Source of the DNA: Chlorokybus atmophyticus | Taxonomy: Eukaryota > Streptophyta > Chlorokybophyceae > Chlorokybales > Chlorokybaceae | Assembly: GCA_009103225.1 (NCBI GenBank) | Contig: RHPI01001037.1 | Coordinates: forward strand, 931,138 to 995,137 | Reading direction: 5' to 3' | Length of the DNA: 64,000 nucleotides | Shown here: piece after piece, positions 39,471-50,814 of the stretch | Layout of the letters: every line of letters starts with the position of its first letter | Numbering within the stretch: position 1 is the first letter of the stretch | Position numbers and translations under genes: made by a program | Notes under the pieces: generated by a model | What the model saw: only the letters and a program-made list of their open reading frames with translations | Database searches by the model: none | Told to the model about the DNA's origin: nothing

Positions 39471-40623
39471 AGGTGGTATAAAAATTGAGGGGCTGAACTT
39501 GTCTGGATCAAGGTTCTTGTAAGCGTGTTTCTTATGAGATTCCCTGTTGATGGCTAGAGGCGCTTATGCTGCTAGACTGCCGTTGTGTCTACTGGCTTGG
39601 TTGGTAGTAAAGAACTGATAGCGAGATATGCACATCATGTCTACTCTGTGACCATTGCATCGTGTACAGAATATGCAAGTAATTCATGCAACAAGCACGA
39701 CACATGCATCGTGCACAATGCTCACCATCATGCAGCGTTTTCCACCACCGCGGCTCACGTACACTGATATTACTTAGCTGCTCTCAGTACTGCTTCAAAC
39801 CCGCGTTAGACATACATGCAATGGTGTAGTGTGCGGACTGCATGCATGTTTGCTACATTCTCATGCATGCCACAATCCTTGAATACTATATTATATACAC
39901 GTGTGTCGGTTACCTGCACACTTCGCAATAACTGCATCGCACATCATCACTCAATGCTGCGGTGTGCGCTTCGGTCATCAATTTGCACACGGATAGCAAT
40001 ATGTGAGGTACATCATGTTTGAATGTTGTTGCCTTGCTGTCGTGCTGTTTGGATCTGCTCAGAAGCCTGATGTCATGCAGCTTAGAGTTATGTCATGAAG
40101 GGATGTGGTGGTGTAGGTGTGCTATTGCTAGTGGATGTGCACTCGACAGCATGCACATTAGCTGGCTGGCTTGCCATAGCCGATTATCAAATGGTAGGTC
40201 GCACTCGCTTCGCTCGTCGCGACATTAGCCGTATCGCCTCCTTACTCGTTTGATATCCTGTACATGTTGGCCAGCCTCTTGGCGTTCCTGGTGCTTGGTG
40301 CATTTATGCATTTTGCGCAGTTGGTTAAGCATTCAGTGCTCTATGTAACGTACATGCTTAGTGTGATGTCATCACAAATACCTTGAAGTGTGCCTCGTGC
40401 GATTCAACCCACATTTGTGCAGCGAGTCTAAAAAAGGGAAGAGTTTTGTCTAATACCCCCTTGACTTGTTAATGCAGAAATAGATACAAGGTTTGCTACA
40501 ACTGCAACCACACTGCAGGCAGCTTTCTATTAGACAACATCTGTAAACAGGAAGCTACCAGCTGCAGTGTGGTAGGATAATATTAATGTGAAGTCATAAA
40601 TCAAAGAAGAAAGTATTAAAAAA
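39471..40623. other. Intergenic region downstream of SPP
   Basis: No protein gene seen. It is AT-richer after about 39600. A hairpin-forming segment lies at 40507-40573, just before the tRNA-like element. Confidence 0.5.
40507..40573. repeat. Imperfect hairpin, possible pre-miRNA-like fold
   Basis: Arm 40507-40518 (ACCACACTGCAG) is the exact complement of 40562-40573. Inside it AGCTTTC and GAAGCT can pair further, leaving a loop of about 23 bases. The result is a bulged stem in a 67-base span. Confidence 0.6.
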
Positions 40624-40711
40624 GCTCACTTGTGAAATTGGTGAAATTGGTAAAGACGGCAGACTCAAAATCCGTTCCTATTGGTTATTGGTTCAAGTCC
40701 GATAGTGAGTA
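40624..40711 (+). tRNA. tRNA-Leu(CAA)-like sequence, possibly a pseudogene
   Basis: The acceptor strands GCTCACT and AGTGAGT pair over seven positions (one G-T). The T arm ATTGG-TTCAAGT-CCGAT pairs fully. The anticodon loop CTCAAAA gives anticodon CAA (Leu), as in plastid trnL-CAA. A long variable region follows, as expected for class II tRNA-Leu. Two defects are visible: GTGAAATTG is duplicated in tandem at 40632-40649, lengthening the D arm by nine bases, and the anticodon stem has an A-C mismatch and a G-T pair. The sequence style is organellar or bacterial, so a nuclear copy of plastid or phage-like origin is more likely than a standard nuclear tRNA. No intron was seen. Confidence 0.6.
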
Positions 40712-40950
40712 AATAGACTAAGGTAAATATGTTACCCTACATTTAAAGCGAGCAACAAAATTCTACATCTAACAGTGCACATTCGTTTAGCACTTTACTC
40801 TAATTCGCTTCACTGCACTTTGATTTACAACCGTAGCAAATGTTGGGCGACCTTGCAGTCAGCACATTGCTAAGCGTATGTGACTCTGTCTAAGGCAAAT
40901 CCGTATTGCAATCCCTAGCCAGGTGTGACAACTACGCAGCTCCAACACAT
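40712..40950. other. Short spacer downstream of BCKDH E1 alpha
   Basis: AT-rich spacer. TTACA at 40823 on the plus strand reads TGTAA on the minus strand about 125 bases past the E1 alpha stop. Confidence 0.4.
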
Positions 40951-43681
40951 TCAGTGAGGCGTGCTCAGGTTATAACTATCTGGATATCTGTCAACAAATT
41001 GTTGAACATAAGCTTGCTGCTCTTTCAGGTTCAGTGGCATCACATCATACACGTCTGTGGTGACCTCCGACGGCGGCGGCTTCGGCAGGCTCTCCGCTTC
41101 ATCCAATGCACGCAGCACCTGTACACAACAGTTGAGCGAGGCTCCTAACCATGTGCAGAACACACGCATGCTTGTCGTAATGGCTCACCTCAGTGCGAAT
41201 CTCTTCCCGACACTGGTCTTCCTGCCCTGAAGACCACCACTTTTTATGTTCGAGCCACTTGCGCAGGCGAGGTATGGGATGCCGGACCTGCTTCCAGCGC
41301 TCCATCTGCTCTGCGGCTCTGTAGCGCGTGGAGTCATCGGATGTAGAGTGGTGGCCAACACGATACGTCATGGCCTGCAGCGAGAGGAATATTGTGAGTG
41401 AATTAGTGAGTAAAGCGCCAGCTTGTCCCATCGCATCACGTCATGACAAATGGCAAGCATTACCTCCACTAGCATCGGAATGCCTTCTTCAACTGCCATG
41501 CGCCGCGCTTCGGACACCGCCTGCAGCATGGCCCAGACATCATTGCCATCAACACGCACGGACCGTATACCGTAGGCTCTGCCTCGCGCCACGATGCCAT
41601 CACCTGCATCCGATGTGTATGTAAGCCATTTCAAGAAAGGACTTGAGACGCACATGCGTAACTCTTGGCCAGGTTGACCGTCATAACAGCAGGAGATGGC
41701 AATTGCGTGTGACAAGCCAAGAGCATTCAATACAATCACAGCCACTGCTTATGGCCGTCGCTCGCAGAGGCTGTTGAGATAGGTTTATGTGTCCCTCTGA
41801 TAATGATTTTGACAGCCAGCGCGTCCTGCAACTCACCTTTGTACTGTTCATGCACGGGCGTGCTGATCGCCCAACCGTTGTTCCGGCAGATAAACACTAC
41901 TGGTGCCTTCAAGACAGCTGCAAAGTTCATAGCAGCATGAAAGTCCCCCTGCAACACGTACATGTTCATCAGGTTGCTTCAAGCACAAGTAAGCTGTCAT
42001 CACTCACCTCACTTGCTGCACCATCTCCAAAATAGCACGCAACGCATCGTGCTTCTTTACGCAGCTTCATAGCGTATGCCGCACCCACGGCTTGAGGTAT
42101 CTGAGTCCTGAACATGCACATGCATAGTTACTACACGGTGGACTTTGGGGAATGCTGTGAACAGTGTGCGCATGCATACAGAAGCATCTGTTGCTCTGAC
42201 TTGGAAAATGGCAACTTACGCTAGTGGGGATGAGATAGTCATGAAGTTAAAGTCCCGGCTGCCGTAATGAATTGGCATCTGCCGGCCTTTTGAAGGGTCG
42301 CGGGAGTTGCCAAAGCACTGGTCCGCGCATTGCTGCAGCGTGAATCCCCGCCAAAGAAGAACACCCGTCTCACGATACTGCACCAAACAAGAAGCACGCT
42401 TCAGGAAGTAACTGCTAGTATGTTCAGAACGCCAATGACACATCATCAATGCTATCTCAGGTATGTCAGACTCAAAAGGGCTCTTATATACAACCAACCT
42501 GTGCGAGAACGACGTCATCCGGTGACAGCGCAGCAGCACTGGCAACACTGGCAGCCTCTTCACCATCGGCGGTGAGGTAAAATGAGAACCGCCCCTGCCT
42601 CTGTGCTTCATAAAATATGCCATCCATGATCTGCACAATGTGCGACACTGTAGCCGCCCGTGACGATGACAAGCACACTGTCTAGATGACGTACAGTATT
42701 GTGGAGAACCACTCATAGTATACGGTAACTGACATGCATGTTTATCATGTAGGTCTGACAGTCGATGATAACTCTCTTGTCAATCACGATCCAGCACAAT
42801 ATGCACGCAAGCTTTGCATGAACCAGCCCCTGTGACTACAGCACCTGTGACTTCACCATTGTCTTGTACAGCTTGACCGCCGTCGCCTGGTCAACCTGCA
42901 CTGTGCGAAAGTCTGGTATGTGTGGCGAGCTTGCACAAGCATCTGCACACTACACATTGTGTCCCATGCTAGCTACAAGTGGAGATGCACGAGACTCCAA
43001 TTCTACGATAATCTTGTGAAACATATAGCGAGGCAGAGTGTACGCGTGGAAACAATGGCTTACTTGCGGCGCGACTCCATTGACAATGTGTCCATGCTCG
43101 TCCATCGCGCGGTAGATAGGAACCGTGGGATCGGCATGCTCGCTGATAAAAGCCAGCTCATGCGTGTACGCCAAGTGCGCCACATGGTCTAGACCCACCA
43201 GATGCTGCAGCAACAAAGCAAAGGCACGCGTCACGACATTGCTGCTGCGAACAGCAAGTTACGACCTTGCTAATGAGCATTCCTCAGCCTTACATACTTC
43301 TGTATTTGACAATCACATTGCTGATGTTACAGCTGACAGACAGCTGTTGAGAAAAGGAGACCATGCTGAGCACACGTCGCAAACAACAATGACTGCGCTG
43401 CTCAATACAGCGGGACAGCCTGGAACAACATGACCTCAGATCATTCCTGAATATTACACCTGCTGGCTGGACGGCACCACAGGAGCGGCGGTCTCCGGCA
43501 GGATAGAGCTGACGGTGGCGGTGGCACCGTCGGCTCCAATTGAAAATGCGCGGGCTCTCTGCAACCGGTACCTCGCCGCAGTAACGGTAATGATCACCGG
43601 CGACGACACGGAAGACACTCTCCATCCCCGGCCCAGCAACCCCGCTAGACCCCCGGCCGCCGCTACCGCCGCCCTCCTCAT
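40951..43681 (-). CDS. BCKDHA: Branched-chain 2-oxoacid dehydrogenase E1 alpha subunit
   Basis: Thiamine-diphosphate-dependent decarboxylation of Leu/Ile/Val-derived 2-oxoacids in the mitochondrial matrix, as part of the BCKDH complex. Ten exons: 43460-43681, 43064-43204, 42845-42895, 42499-42630, 42220-42377, 42008-42107, 41837-41948, 41464-41603, 41189-41374 and 40951-41118. All are in phase, for 469 aa. The first 60 residues are Ala/Arg-rich, a likely mitochondrial presequence. [22 protein letters not shown] and [12 protein letters not shown] match the family. The cofactor motif runs from [18 protein letters not shown] to CRNNGWAIS. The phosphorylation loop [16 protein letters not shown] is intact, so kinase control is plausible. 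An in-frame TTG at 43720 is not the start; ATG 43681 is. Confidence 0.95.
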
Positions 43682-44549
43682 CGCCACCGTTGCACGCTGA
43701 CACTGCCACTCCACCGCCAAGTCAGCTTACTGCTCACCTCTTTTTTCCGTACCCAACCGCACTTTTCCACTCACTGCCATGTCAGCATTGTGTTTGTTGC
43801 AATGCGTCAGCGTCACGCTCTCGCGTCGGCAGCGTCACTTGTTAGCAACGGCTTGCCACTGTGACGCAGCTACTCTGCTGCTTTTGACGGTGCGCGACAG
43901 GGCCGCGGCGGAGGTGGCGGCGAAGCAGGTAGCGGCGGTGGAGGAGGAAGAAGGTGTTGCTGGTTAGAAAAGGGAGATAGTGTTTCGTTTGGGCTGTGAC
44001 CAATGAAGCTGTGAACCGACGGCGAGATTGCTGATGGTATGTTGTGGAGGGCAAAACAGATCAGTGTGAGGTGGTCATCTTTGACGTCCACCAGCGTGAT
44101 GCGGCATGCTAGGTTGCTCTAACTGCTTGCCGGGTGGAACGCATCTTCGGTGTGCTTGTCATCACGTGACCACATAAGCGCAGGCTTAACTGTTAGCTAG
44201 CTGGTTTGAAGAACAGGAGCAGACGCAAGCTGCAAGGCAACAGTCAGGTGCGTACGTATCGCTTGGCCTTGCTCAATGCAGTTAAGTTAGTTCAGTGCTT
44301 CGCTTCTCCAGCTGGCTGTTACTTCAAACACACTGCTATTGCTGGTCTGCCATTCTTGACAGTTTGGTTTCGGTGCGAGGCGTTGCTAGCACAGTGTGTG
44401 CATTGCGACCATGATTAATTGGCAAGTTGTGACTGCCGCTATTGTGCACGCGGTGCGTTCAAGCTTGCCTTGGCAGTGGTTGCAGAGTGCATAGACTGAA
44501 CCGTGCGAAAAATGCAGTAGAGAGTGACTTTGTTCTCTGTCCTTGCAGC
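43682..44549. promoter_or_regulatory. Divergent region between BCKDHA and F-box-like gene
   Basis: About 870 bases without a recognised gene, between two starts facing away from each other. TTGCAG just before ATG 44550 looks like an intron end, so a non-coding 5' exon of the F-box-like gene may lie here. Confidence 0.4.
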
Positions 44550-45233
44550 ATGCAGGCCACTGATGACAGAATAGTAGCTGCGCAAGCACAAGTGCTCGAC
44601 AGCGGCGACCTAGTTTGCTTGATGGCCAGAGTTTTGTGTCCCAGAGACCGCGCAAGGGCAGGTTGCGTCAACAAGCTCTGGAGGGACGCATGTTGGGAGA
44701 TAGAGGACGAATATTACAGGTTGACGAGGTCGCATGCAGAGTTGAAGGCGCATGTGCGCGTATGCCGCGCTCAGCTTACCATCCTTAGGTTCAATGAGCG
44801 AGAAGGCACAGAGATCTCCTACCTGGCATTCTGCATGGCTCAGCATGATGGCTGCAACCTGCTTGTACCGCAGAGGCATACATGGGCTCACAAAGACTGC
44901 CGAGTCATGTTCTGCTATGCGCCTGATGGACGACATGCTTTCGCCCCAGCCACGCTCGAGAAGCTAAGTTCCTTGGCCAATCGCATCGTTGTGAATGTCT
45001 TTGCCTTGAGAGTTGCAGATGGAGAGCTGCTGCATTTGGCGACACAGTGCTGCAAGTCCGCGGTTCAGGAGTACGGTGATGGTATGGCTCTTTCTATCAC
45101 CCTGTGTGCTGTGTGCGACAACGGCAACCCTCAGTTCAGGCTAGGTACATATGACATCGTGTTTGAGCAAGTGCAAACACCGGACAATGTGCGCGGTTAC
45201 TTTTTTTTTAAAGTATGCGTTCTGGCGCGTTGA
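44550..45233 (+). CDS. F-box-like protein, intact member of a local family
   Basis: A single open frame of 227 aa from ATG 44550. The N-terminal 45 residues have an F-box-like pattern: LDSGDLVCLMARVLCPRDRA, then GCVNKLWRDAC. Such proteins usually bridge a substrate to an SCF ubiquitin ligase. The rest is a conserved but unrecognised domain (YLAFCMAQHDGCNLLV, then TPDNVRGYFFFK). Related but broken copies lie at 45642-46622 (-), 48040-48620 (+) and 48744-49406 (+). TGTAA follows about 80 bases past the stop. The F-box label is inferred from a short pattern; no partner is known. Confidence 0.6.
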   Translation: MQATDDRIVAAQAQVLDSGDLVCLMARVLCPRDRARAGCVNKLWRDACWEIEDEYYRLTRSHAELKAHVRVCRAQLTILRFNEREGTEISYLAFCMAQHDGCNLLVPQRHTWAHKDCRVMFCYAPDGRHAFAPATLEKLSSLANRIVVNVFALRVADGELLHLATQCCKSAVQEYGDGMALSITLCAVCDNGNPQFRLGTYDIVFEQVQTPDNVRGYFFFKVCVLAR

Positions 45234-45641
45234 TTGGCGTGTTGCTGACATTATAGCAAGTTGGGTGAGGGGGGCCATCCGTGTCTAGCAGTAGCCAGGC
45301 TGGAGCCCATCAAGGTTGTAAAGCTGCATTGCTCATCAACATCATCATGAAGTTACTCGTGGCGCAGCATGTGTCTCCTTGAGCTGCTGTGTTGGCTGTC
45401 TGCTGCAAGGTGATTGTTTGTGCTGTACATTTGCGAAAGCCTCGGCATTTTGAACATGTAGCACATGAAAGCGCCTCGAGGAAAGTAGTTGTCCACTTCT
45501 ACAGCAATGGCACACGTAAGATGTAGAGCAGGACACCAGTAAGTGGCAAATATGGCCGTCACAGTTAGCTATACACATCTAGTACAATGCTGCATCAAAG
45601 GCTTCTGGCCATACAGTCATCTGCAGCTGATCCAACTGTCA
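45234..45641. other. Spacer between two F-box-like family members
   Basis: The intact copy and the minus-strand copy converge here. I see no gene. Confidence 0.4.
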
Positions 45642-46622
45642 CTATGCATTGATTGCAACAGCCGAGATAGGTGTCATTGCTGTTTTGCGCTGCTGCAACT
45701 GACACATCAGGGGCCAGGGGTCCTGACCGCGCCACAGTGCCTTGCATAGCCGACGAACTTCCTTGCGTGTAAAAATCCAGTCCATGTGTGTAAGAACAAC
45801 ATCTCCGCTTGAGTTGTGCGATGTTTGCCGCTTGACAAAACTAAAATAGCACTGCCCTGCGTTGCGCAGGGTTCCTTCCACCACAACTTCCTCCGCCACC
45901 TCCATTTGATTCCAGACCCCCACGTCCTCTACGTCCTCCTTCAGATCAAAGCACAACTGCTGGATTGCTACCCACCCTTTTCCATTGCTGCTCCTAGACA
46001 TCTTCAAGTTGCGACGGTGCGGCTTTGCATGCTTCAGCCTTTCACCATCCGCGGCAAGAAGGTCCAGAGCAAAGCAGTCCACTTCCATCTGCTCAACAAC
46101 TAGAGCGAGCCTCTCCTGCGTGGCTGCAGCAACACCAAGACCCTCGCCGTCACGCGTGTACGAATCATAAACAATAATAGATAACTCGTCGCCACGGCCA
46201 TCATCTTCAACTAAGCAACACCCGTGGAAATGCAGGAGAAGATTGTGACCATTGTGCCGCGCTGTGCAGAAGAGCATGCAATTCCACGTTTCGCCCATGT
46301 CCTTCGAACTCTACATATCTTTTGTAACAACAGTTCACGTAAGCGAGCAGCCTGGGATGCGATGGCCATGTCCGTTGGTAATACTCCTCGTCAACATCAT
46401 CAGCTGCTGCCTTCCAGAGTGCGTGCTTACGCTTCGCACCTGCGCGCGGTCTTTCTCACTCAAAGCAGCTATGATCTGCCGCAACATGTCGCCCTCAAAC
46501 ACCTGCTTTGCCAAGGCCTTGGCTGCGAGCGTGGCTGCGTCCTTAATGGGGTCATCAACATGCTCGGCAACACGCGGCCTGGACAAACACTTGATCCGTG
46601 CCATACCGCTGCACAGACACAC
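45642..46622 (-). pseudogene. F-box-like family member with frame disruptions
   Basis: The upstream frame gives VFEGDMLRQIIAALSEKDRA, like the F-box segment of the intact gene. The matching next part (LWKAAADDVDEEYYQRTW) is in another frame from about 46430. The remainder (MLFCTARHNGHNLLLHF to the stop at 45642) is back in the first frame from about 46290. Two compensating frame changes with an in-frame stop between them point to a pseudogene or to sequencing indels. A short intron cannot explain it, because the middle frame is the one that resembles the paralogue. Confidence 0.55.
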
Positions 46623-47159
46623 AGCGGTGTTAGCAGCTGAGGGGTGTTAGAAGCTGGACTGGGGACAACTGCAAACAACTAACTATCTTGGCACCAACGA
46701 TTTGGCCTCACGGCATGAAAACACCTAGTACTAGCCTAAGCTTTTGACCCAATCATTGGTTCTCCGTCTCGCAAACACATGATGCATTGCCTTCCAACAA
46801 CAGAGTTGGTTGTTCTATCTAAGTGGTAGCTTACAAACATCATGCGTTTGCACCAACTGACTTGAAGGATCGGATGCTGTAGGACAAGCGGCCTGCACAT
46901 AATGTAGGCTGCTTGGTATGCTTCCCATGAGCGAGGAAGGAATGAAACCCTATGCTGATACGCTGCTAACAAGCACGACGCAAGTGCAGTGCTGCCAAGT
47001 AAGACTAGCAGCCACGGTCTAGACACTGGAACTTTACAAATGCATGCGAAAGCTAACCTGAGTGTGCGCTTTGCTGTAGCCTTGGCCGGCTCAATTCCAT
47101 AACAGGCGGGACAGGAGAAAAGAGGGTGTTGGCTAGCAAGCCGCCACAGAGCTGGCAAA
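46623..47159. other. Intergenic stretch, no gene seen
   Basis: Only short open frames without recognisable character. It separates the broken F-box-like copy from a possible plus-strand exon at 47160. Confidence 0.4.
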
Positions 47160-47322
47160 TGCCACTCAGACCGCCGCCGCCTAGAAACAACGTCACGTCA
47201 GCACGCTTTAGCGCAAGAAACGAGAGGATTTGGTACTTACTTGATTCAGATTCTTTTGCGTGGGTTTTGCTTGCTTCGGCCTTAGCTGCTGGAGCTCTGC
47301 ATTACTGTACCGGGCAAGTATG
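47160..47322 (+). CDS. Possible first exon of a small membrane protein (partial)
   Basis: ATG 47160 opens a 54-codon frame ending at CAA before GTATGT, a good donor. It has a basic N-terminus, then WYLLDSDSFAWVLLASALAA, a probable membrane segment followed by GALHYCTG. The following sequence runs into the N gap at 47577, so any second exon may be missing. I do not recognise the family. It could be a chance frame. Confidence 0.3.
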
Positions 47323-47576
47323 TGGGGTTATGTGGAGTACCCCATCAGCGAGCATGAAACAATCCGTGTGCATGCAGCACATATCACATGCATCCCTACT
47401 GGTGTGTGATGTGCTGTGCTTCGTCTACATGCCCCTATCTTGCATCATATATTTAGACACAAATCTGATGGACAACATCAAGAGTTTAAGTGCATCAAAA
47501 CACCTTCCTACTACGTAAGCCATGGCTCTATGTGCACGCAGCCACGAAGGCGCGCGGGGGGGGGGGGGGGGGGGGG

Positions 47577-47745
47577 NNNNNNNNNNNNNNNNNNNNNNNN
47601 NNNNNNNNNNNNNNNNNNNNNNNNNNNNNNNNNNNNNNNNNNNNNNNNNNNNNNNNNNNNNNNNNNNNNNNNNNNNNNNNNNNNNNNNNNNNNNNNNNNN
47701 NNNNNNNNNNNNNNNNNNNNNNNNNNNNNNNNNNNNNNNNNNNNN
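47577..47745. other. Assembly gap (169 N) between G-run and CT repeat
   Basis: The N-run is flanked on the left by about 20 G and on the right by a (CT)n repeat to about 47830, so the missing DNA is probably simple repeat. Confidence 0.95.
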
Positions 47746-47805
<60 letters not shown>

Positions 47806-47838
47806 CTCTCTCGCTCTCGCTCTCGCTCTCGCGATCTC
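47746..47838. repeat. (CT)n microsatellite
   Basis: More than 28 CT units that decay into CTCG units. It directly follows the assembly gap. Confidence 0.9.
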
Positions 47839-48039
47839 TCGCTTGCGCGTGCGTTCGCCATGGTGATGCTGTTGTGCATAGTATGAACGCTGCCAGCTGT
47901 GTCTATAGCTGGGCTGATAGCATAAGTAGCAAACCGACACAGGTGTTTGATTGTCATGCTGTCCACGTTGTGTGCGCCAACAGACATTGTGCCCTCAAAC
48001 ATTTTTCAACATGTGCAAGCTTTAAGTGAGAGCTTGCAA

Positions 48040-48700
48040 GCGCGTCCAAAAAGCAATATGGGTCCATACATGGCTTAGAGTGGCTAAGGGTGCCAAAGAC
48101 CTCCAACCTCGCCTTTGCTTTTGTGAAGCACAACGGGCGCAATCTTCTCAAGCCTTAAGAGCCTGATGGATGGGACAACGAACGCATTGGCAATTGCCTT
48201 ATTCTAACTAACTACACGCCCGACGGCGACCACGGGTACAGTCCAGCCACGAGACAGACGCTGACATCCATAGCAGAACAAATCACCATGGAAACCTTCA
48301 TATTGAGGTGCGGATGGAGAGCTGCTCCAAGTAGAAACGCAGTGCCTTCTCAAACAGGATTCACAACCTTGGGACGTGGGGAGTAACCTTGGCTTGAGGT
48401 GCTCTTTCCTACCAAGCAAGGCAGCAGCTACTTTGCGGGGGTCTTGATCCTCACATTCGAAAGCGTGCAAAGGTCCGACAACCTGAGTGACTACGTCTTG
48501 AAAGGCGGGCGCTGGGGCCTTATGGAGACGCCAAAACTTCAAAGAACGCTTTCCAGTCGATTCCAGGCGTAGTTCATATGCCCATTGCAGTGGTTCACAC
48601 AAAGTAAAACGTGTTATCAGTTGCGAAGGTGGCATCCAGTGTTGTGACTGTTGTGATTGTCTGTTAGTCAATCACTTTATGCGGCCAGTGGAAACTGATG
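48040..48700 (+). pseudogene. Degenerate F-box-like family copy A
   Basis: Fragments match copy B downstream: FVKHNGRNLLKP, a TLTSIAEQITMETF phrase, then GSSYF. Several stops and frame shifts separate them. The 3' flank (48480-48700) aligns with 49410-49625 behind copy B, so both arose by duplication of a unit of about 940 bases. Confidence 0.55.
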
Positions 48701-48728
48701 TGTTGTAACACATCAGTTTCCACTGGCC
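48683..48728. repeat. Perfect 22-bp inverted repeat with 2-base loop
   Basis: Bases 48683-48704 are the exact reverse complement of 48707-48728, separated by GT. The left arm belongs to the 3' flank shared by copies A and B (GGCCAGTGGAAACT, against GGCAGGTGGAAACT near 49603). The right arm has no counterpart there. Confidence 0.95.
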
Positions 48729-48743
48729 ATCTTCTGTTCCAGT

Positions 48744-49406
48744 ATGCAGTATAGGAGTGCTGAGGCGACCAGCGCAGCAGTGACAACGCAGGTTTACAAG
48801 AATGGCGATCTGGTGCGCTTGATTACGAGATCGTTGAGTTCTAAAGACAGAGCACTGGTTTGCTGCATCAACAAGCTCTGGAAGCAGTCAGCCGATCATG
48901 TCGAAGAGGAATCATCATTCCTCATGATGTTACCAGCAGACGCTGAAGGGTCACGTGCGTAATTGTTGCGCAATATAGACAAGGTTAAAGGCATACACCA
49001 TAAAGTTGGAAAAGGCACATGGCCTACAGTCGAGAGCGCTTCAGAGACCTCCAAACTCGCCTTCGCCATTACAAAGCACAACAAGCGTAACCTTCTCAAG
49101 CCTTAAGAACATGACGGATGGGAGTGCATTGACGATTGCCTCATTCTTACACACCACACGTCCGACGGCGACCACGTGTACAGTTCAGCCACGCAAGAGA
49201 CGCTGACATCCATAGCAGGACAGATTACTATGGAATCCTTCATGGTGAGGCATGCGGATGTAGAGCTTCAAATAGAAACGCAGTGCCTCCTTGAACAGGA
49301 TATCCAACCTTACATGGAGAATAAGCTCTTCTTCAAGGTGCTCTTTCCTACCGAGCAGGGCAGCAGCTACTTTCAGCTCTTGATCCTCGAATTTAAAAGC
49401 GTTTAA
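48744..49406 (+). pseudogene. Degenerate F-box-like family copy B
   Basis: ATG 48744 starts a frame with DLVRLITRSLSSKDRALVCC, then INKLWKQSADHVEEE, closely like the intact gene at 44550. The frame stops at 48962. Later parts resume in other frames (FAITKHNKRNLLKP, then TLTSIAGQITMESFM to LILEFKSV at 49406). The disruptions make a functional product unlikely. Confidence 0.6.
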
Positions 49407-49625
49407 AGGTTTGACAGCCTGAGTGATCATGTCTTGAGGCGGGCGCCGGGTTGGGCCTCATAGAGACGCCAGAACTTTAAAGGACGCTTTCCGGTAGCTT
49501 GCAGGTGTAGTTCAAATGGCATTTGCAGTGGTTCACACAAGGTAGAACATGCCAACGTGGCATCAAATGTTGCAGTTAATATGTGTTAGTCAGTCACCTT
49601 ATGCGGCAGGTGGAAACTCATGTGT

Positions 49626-50814
49626 CTGGTTTTTGGACTTCATGGATATGCCACCATGCTTGCGTTCATGTTCTTTGTGGTATGTTGCACAAAAGGTGTA
49701 TGTGTACCCGATGCAATGCGTGCAACCTGCATGTAGTTAACTATGGCAGACATGCAGGTTACAAGCAATGTTTTGGGTACACCACAATGTAAAAAAGGCA
49801 AGCATATTTGTAACCTGTATGTCACAGTTGCACGACATATGATGGAAAATGCATTACTTATGCAGCTACAGCCATGATACCAGGACTAAGCCAGCCTTCT
49901 CATTGGCGTGTGTGATTCGAAACACTTGGCAAATCAATGCCTCTCTTCTGGTGAAGTTTGTGCTACCAGCGGTTTGCCTACTGACTCCGAATTGCGAATT
50001 TATACTTGGCAGTCGCAACTGAGTAAATGGCAGCGGCCACAGAATGAAGCCAAAAGCACTGCGTCGCTGCGCTGGTGGCATATTGTGCAGAGTGCTGCAC
50101 GCGTGCATCGAGTGCCGTGTAGAGGCAATGCTTTGTGACGTGGGCAGAGATGCGCAGTCCTCGACTGCATGTGCCTGATCCCGACGGCAGAGGAGGATGT
50201 GGTCCTCGCAGGCGCTGGGGAGCGCGGGTAGTTGCGTGCTAGCGTGCTAGTGTGCGCCGCTGTCGCGTGGCTCTGTGCAGGACGTCATTGCTGTTATGTG
50301 TGCGCTTAGACAGCCATGGTCATGACTGGTACCCACTGTACGTCTGTGCTTAATGCCAAGTAGTTTGCATGATGCCTGATGTACGTCCTAGTCATTCAGT
50401 TGACGACAGAGATTGTGAAGAGCTTGTCTGGTGCCATGTTGTTGAGGGATAAGTGTGCTTTGCCAATATTCAATCAGCATGCAACTGCTTTCTCAGCAGC
50501 CTACGCGCTGACAAGGGAACAGAGAATATATGTGACAGCAGCCTTGCAGCATACCCTCTTTTGTACACCGCTTGGACTGCCGGCAGTACAAGCAATCATA
50601 ACACCCTCACTTGCAACCTAACATCCACACTAACCTGATACCAGTGCACCATGCATTGTCCAACTACAGGTAGTGTCCAACACTATCTAAGCAACTCAGC
50701 GAAAGCCGCATCAATGCGATGCTTGTGTCCTGCAACCATGTTGCATATACCGAATGCCACGCTAGGCTAATAAACACCAGGCAACGGCATAGAAGCGCCT
50801 TGCACAATCAAGAG
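49626..50814. other. Intergenic stretch upstream of the SCO1 stop
   Basis: No gene recognised. A short inverted pair (AACCTGCATGT near 49726 and its complement near 49752) is visible. Confidence 0.4.

Noticed and set aside
43682-43720. BCKDHA start at 43720
   Set aside because: That codon is TTG. ATG 43681 begins a good mitochondrial presequence.
47425-48029. Frames spanning the N gap at 47577
   Set aside because: They are built from N codons and CT or G repeats.
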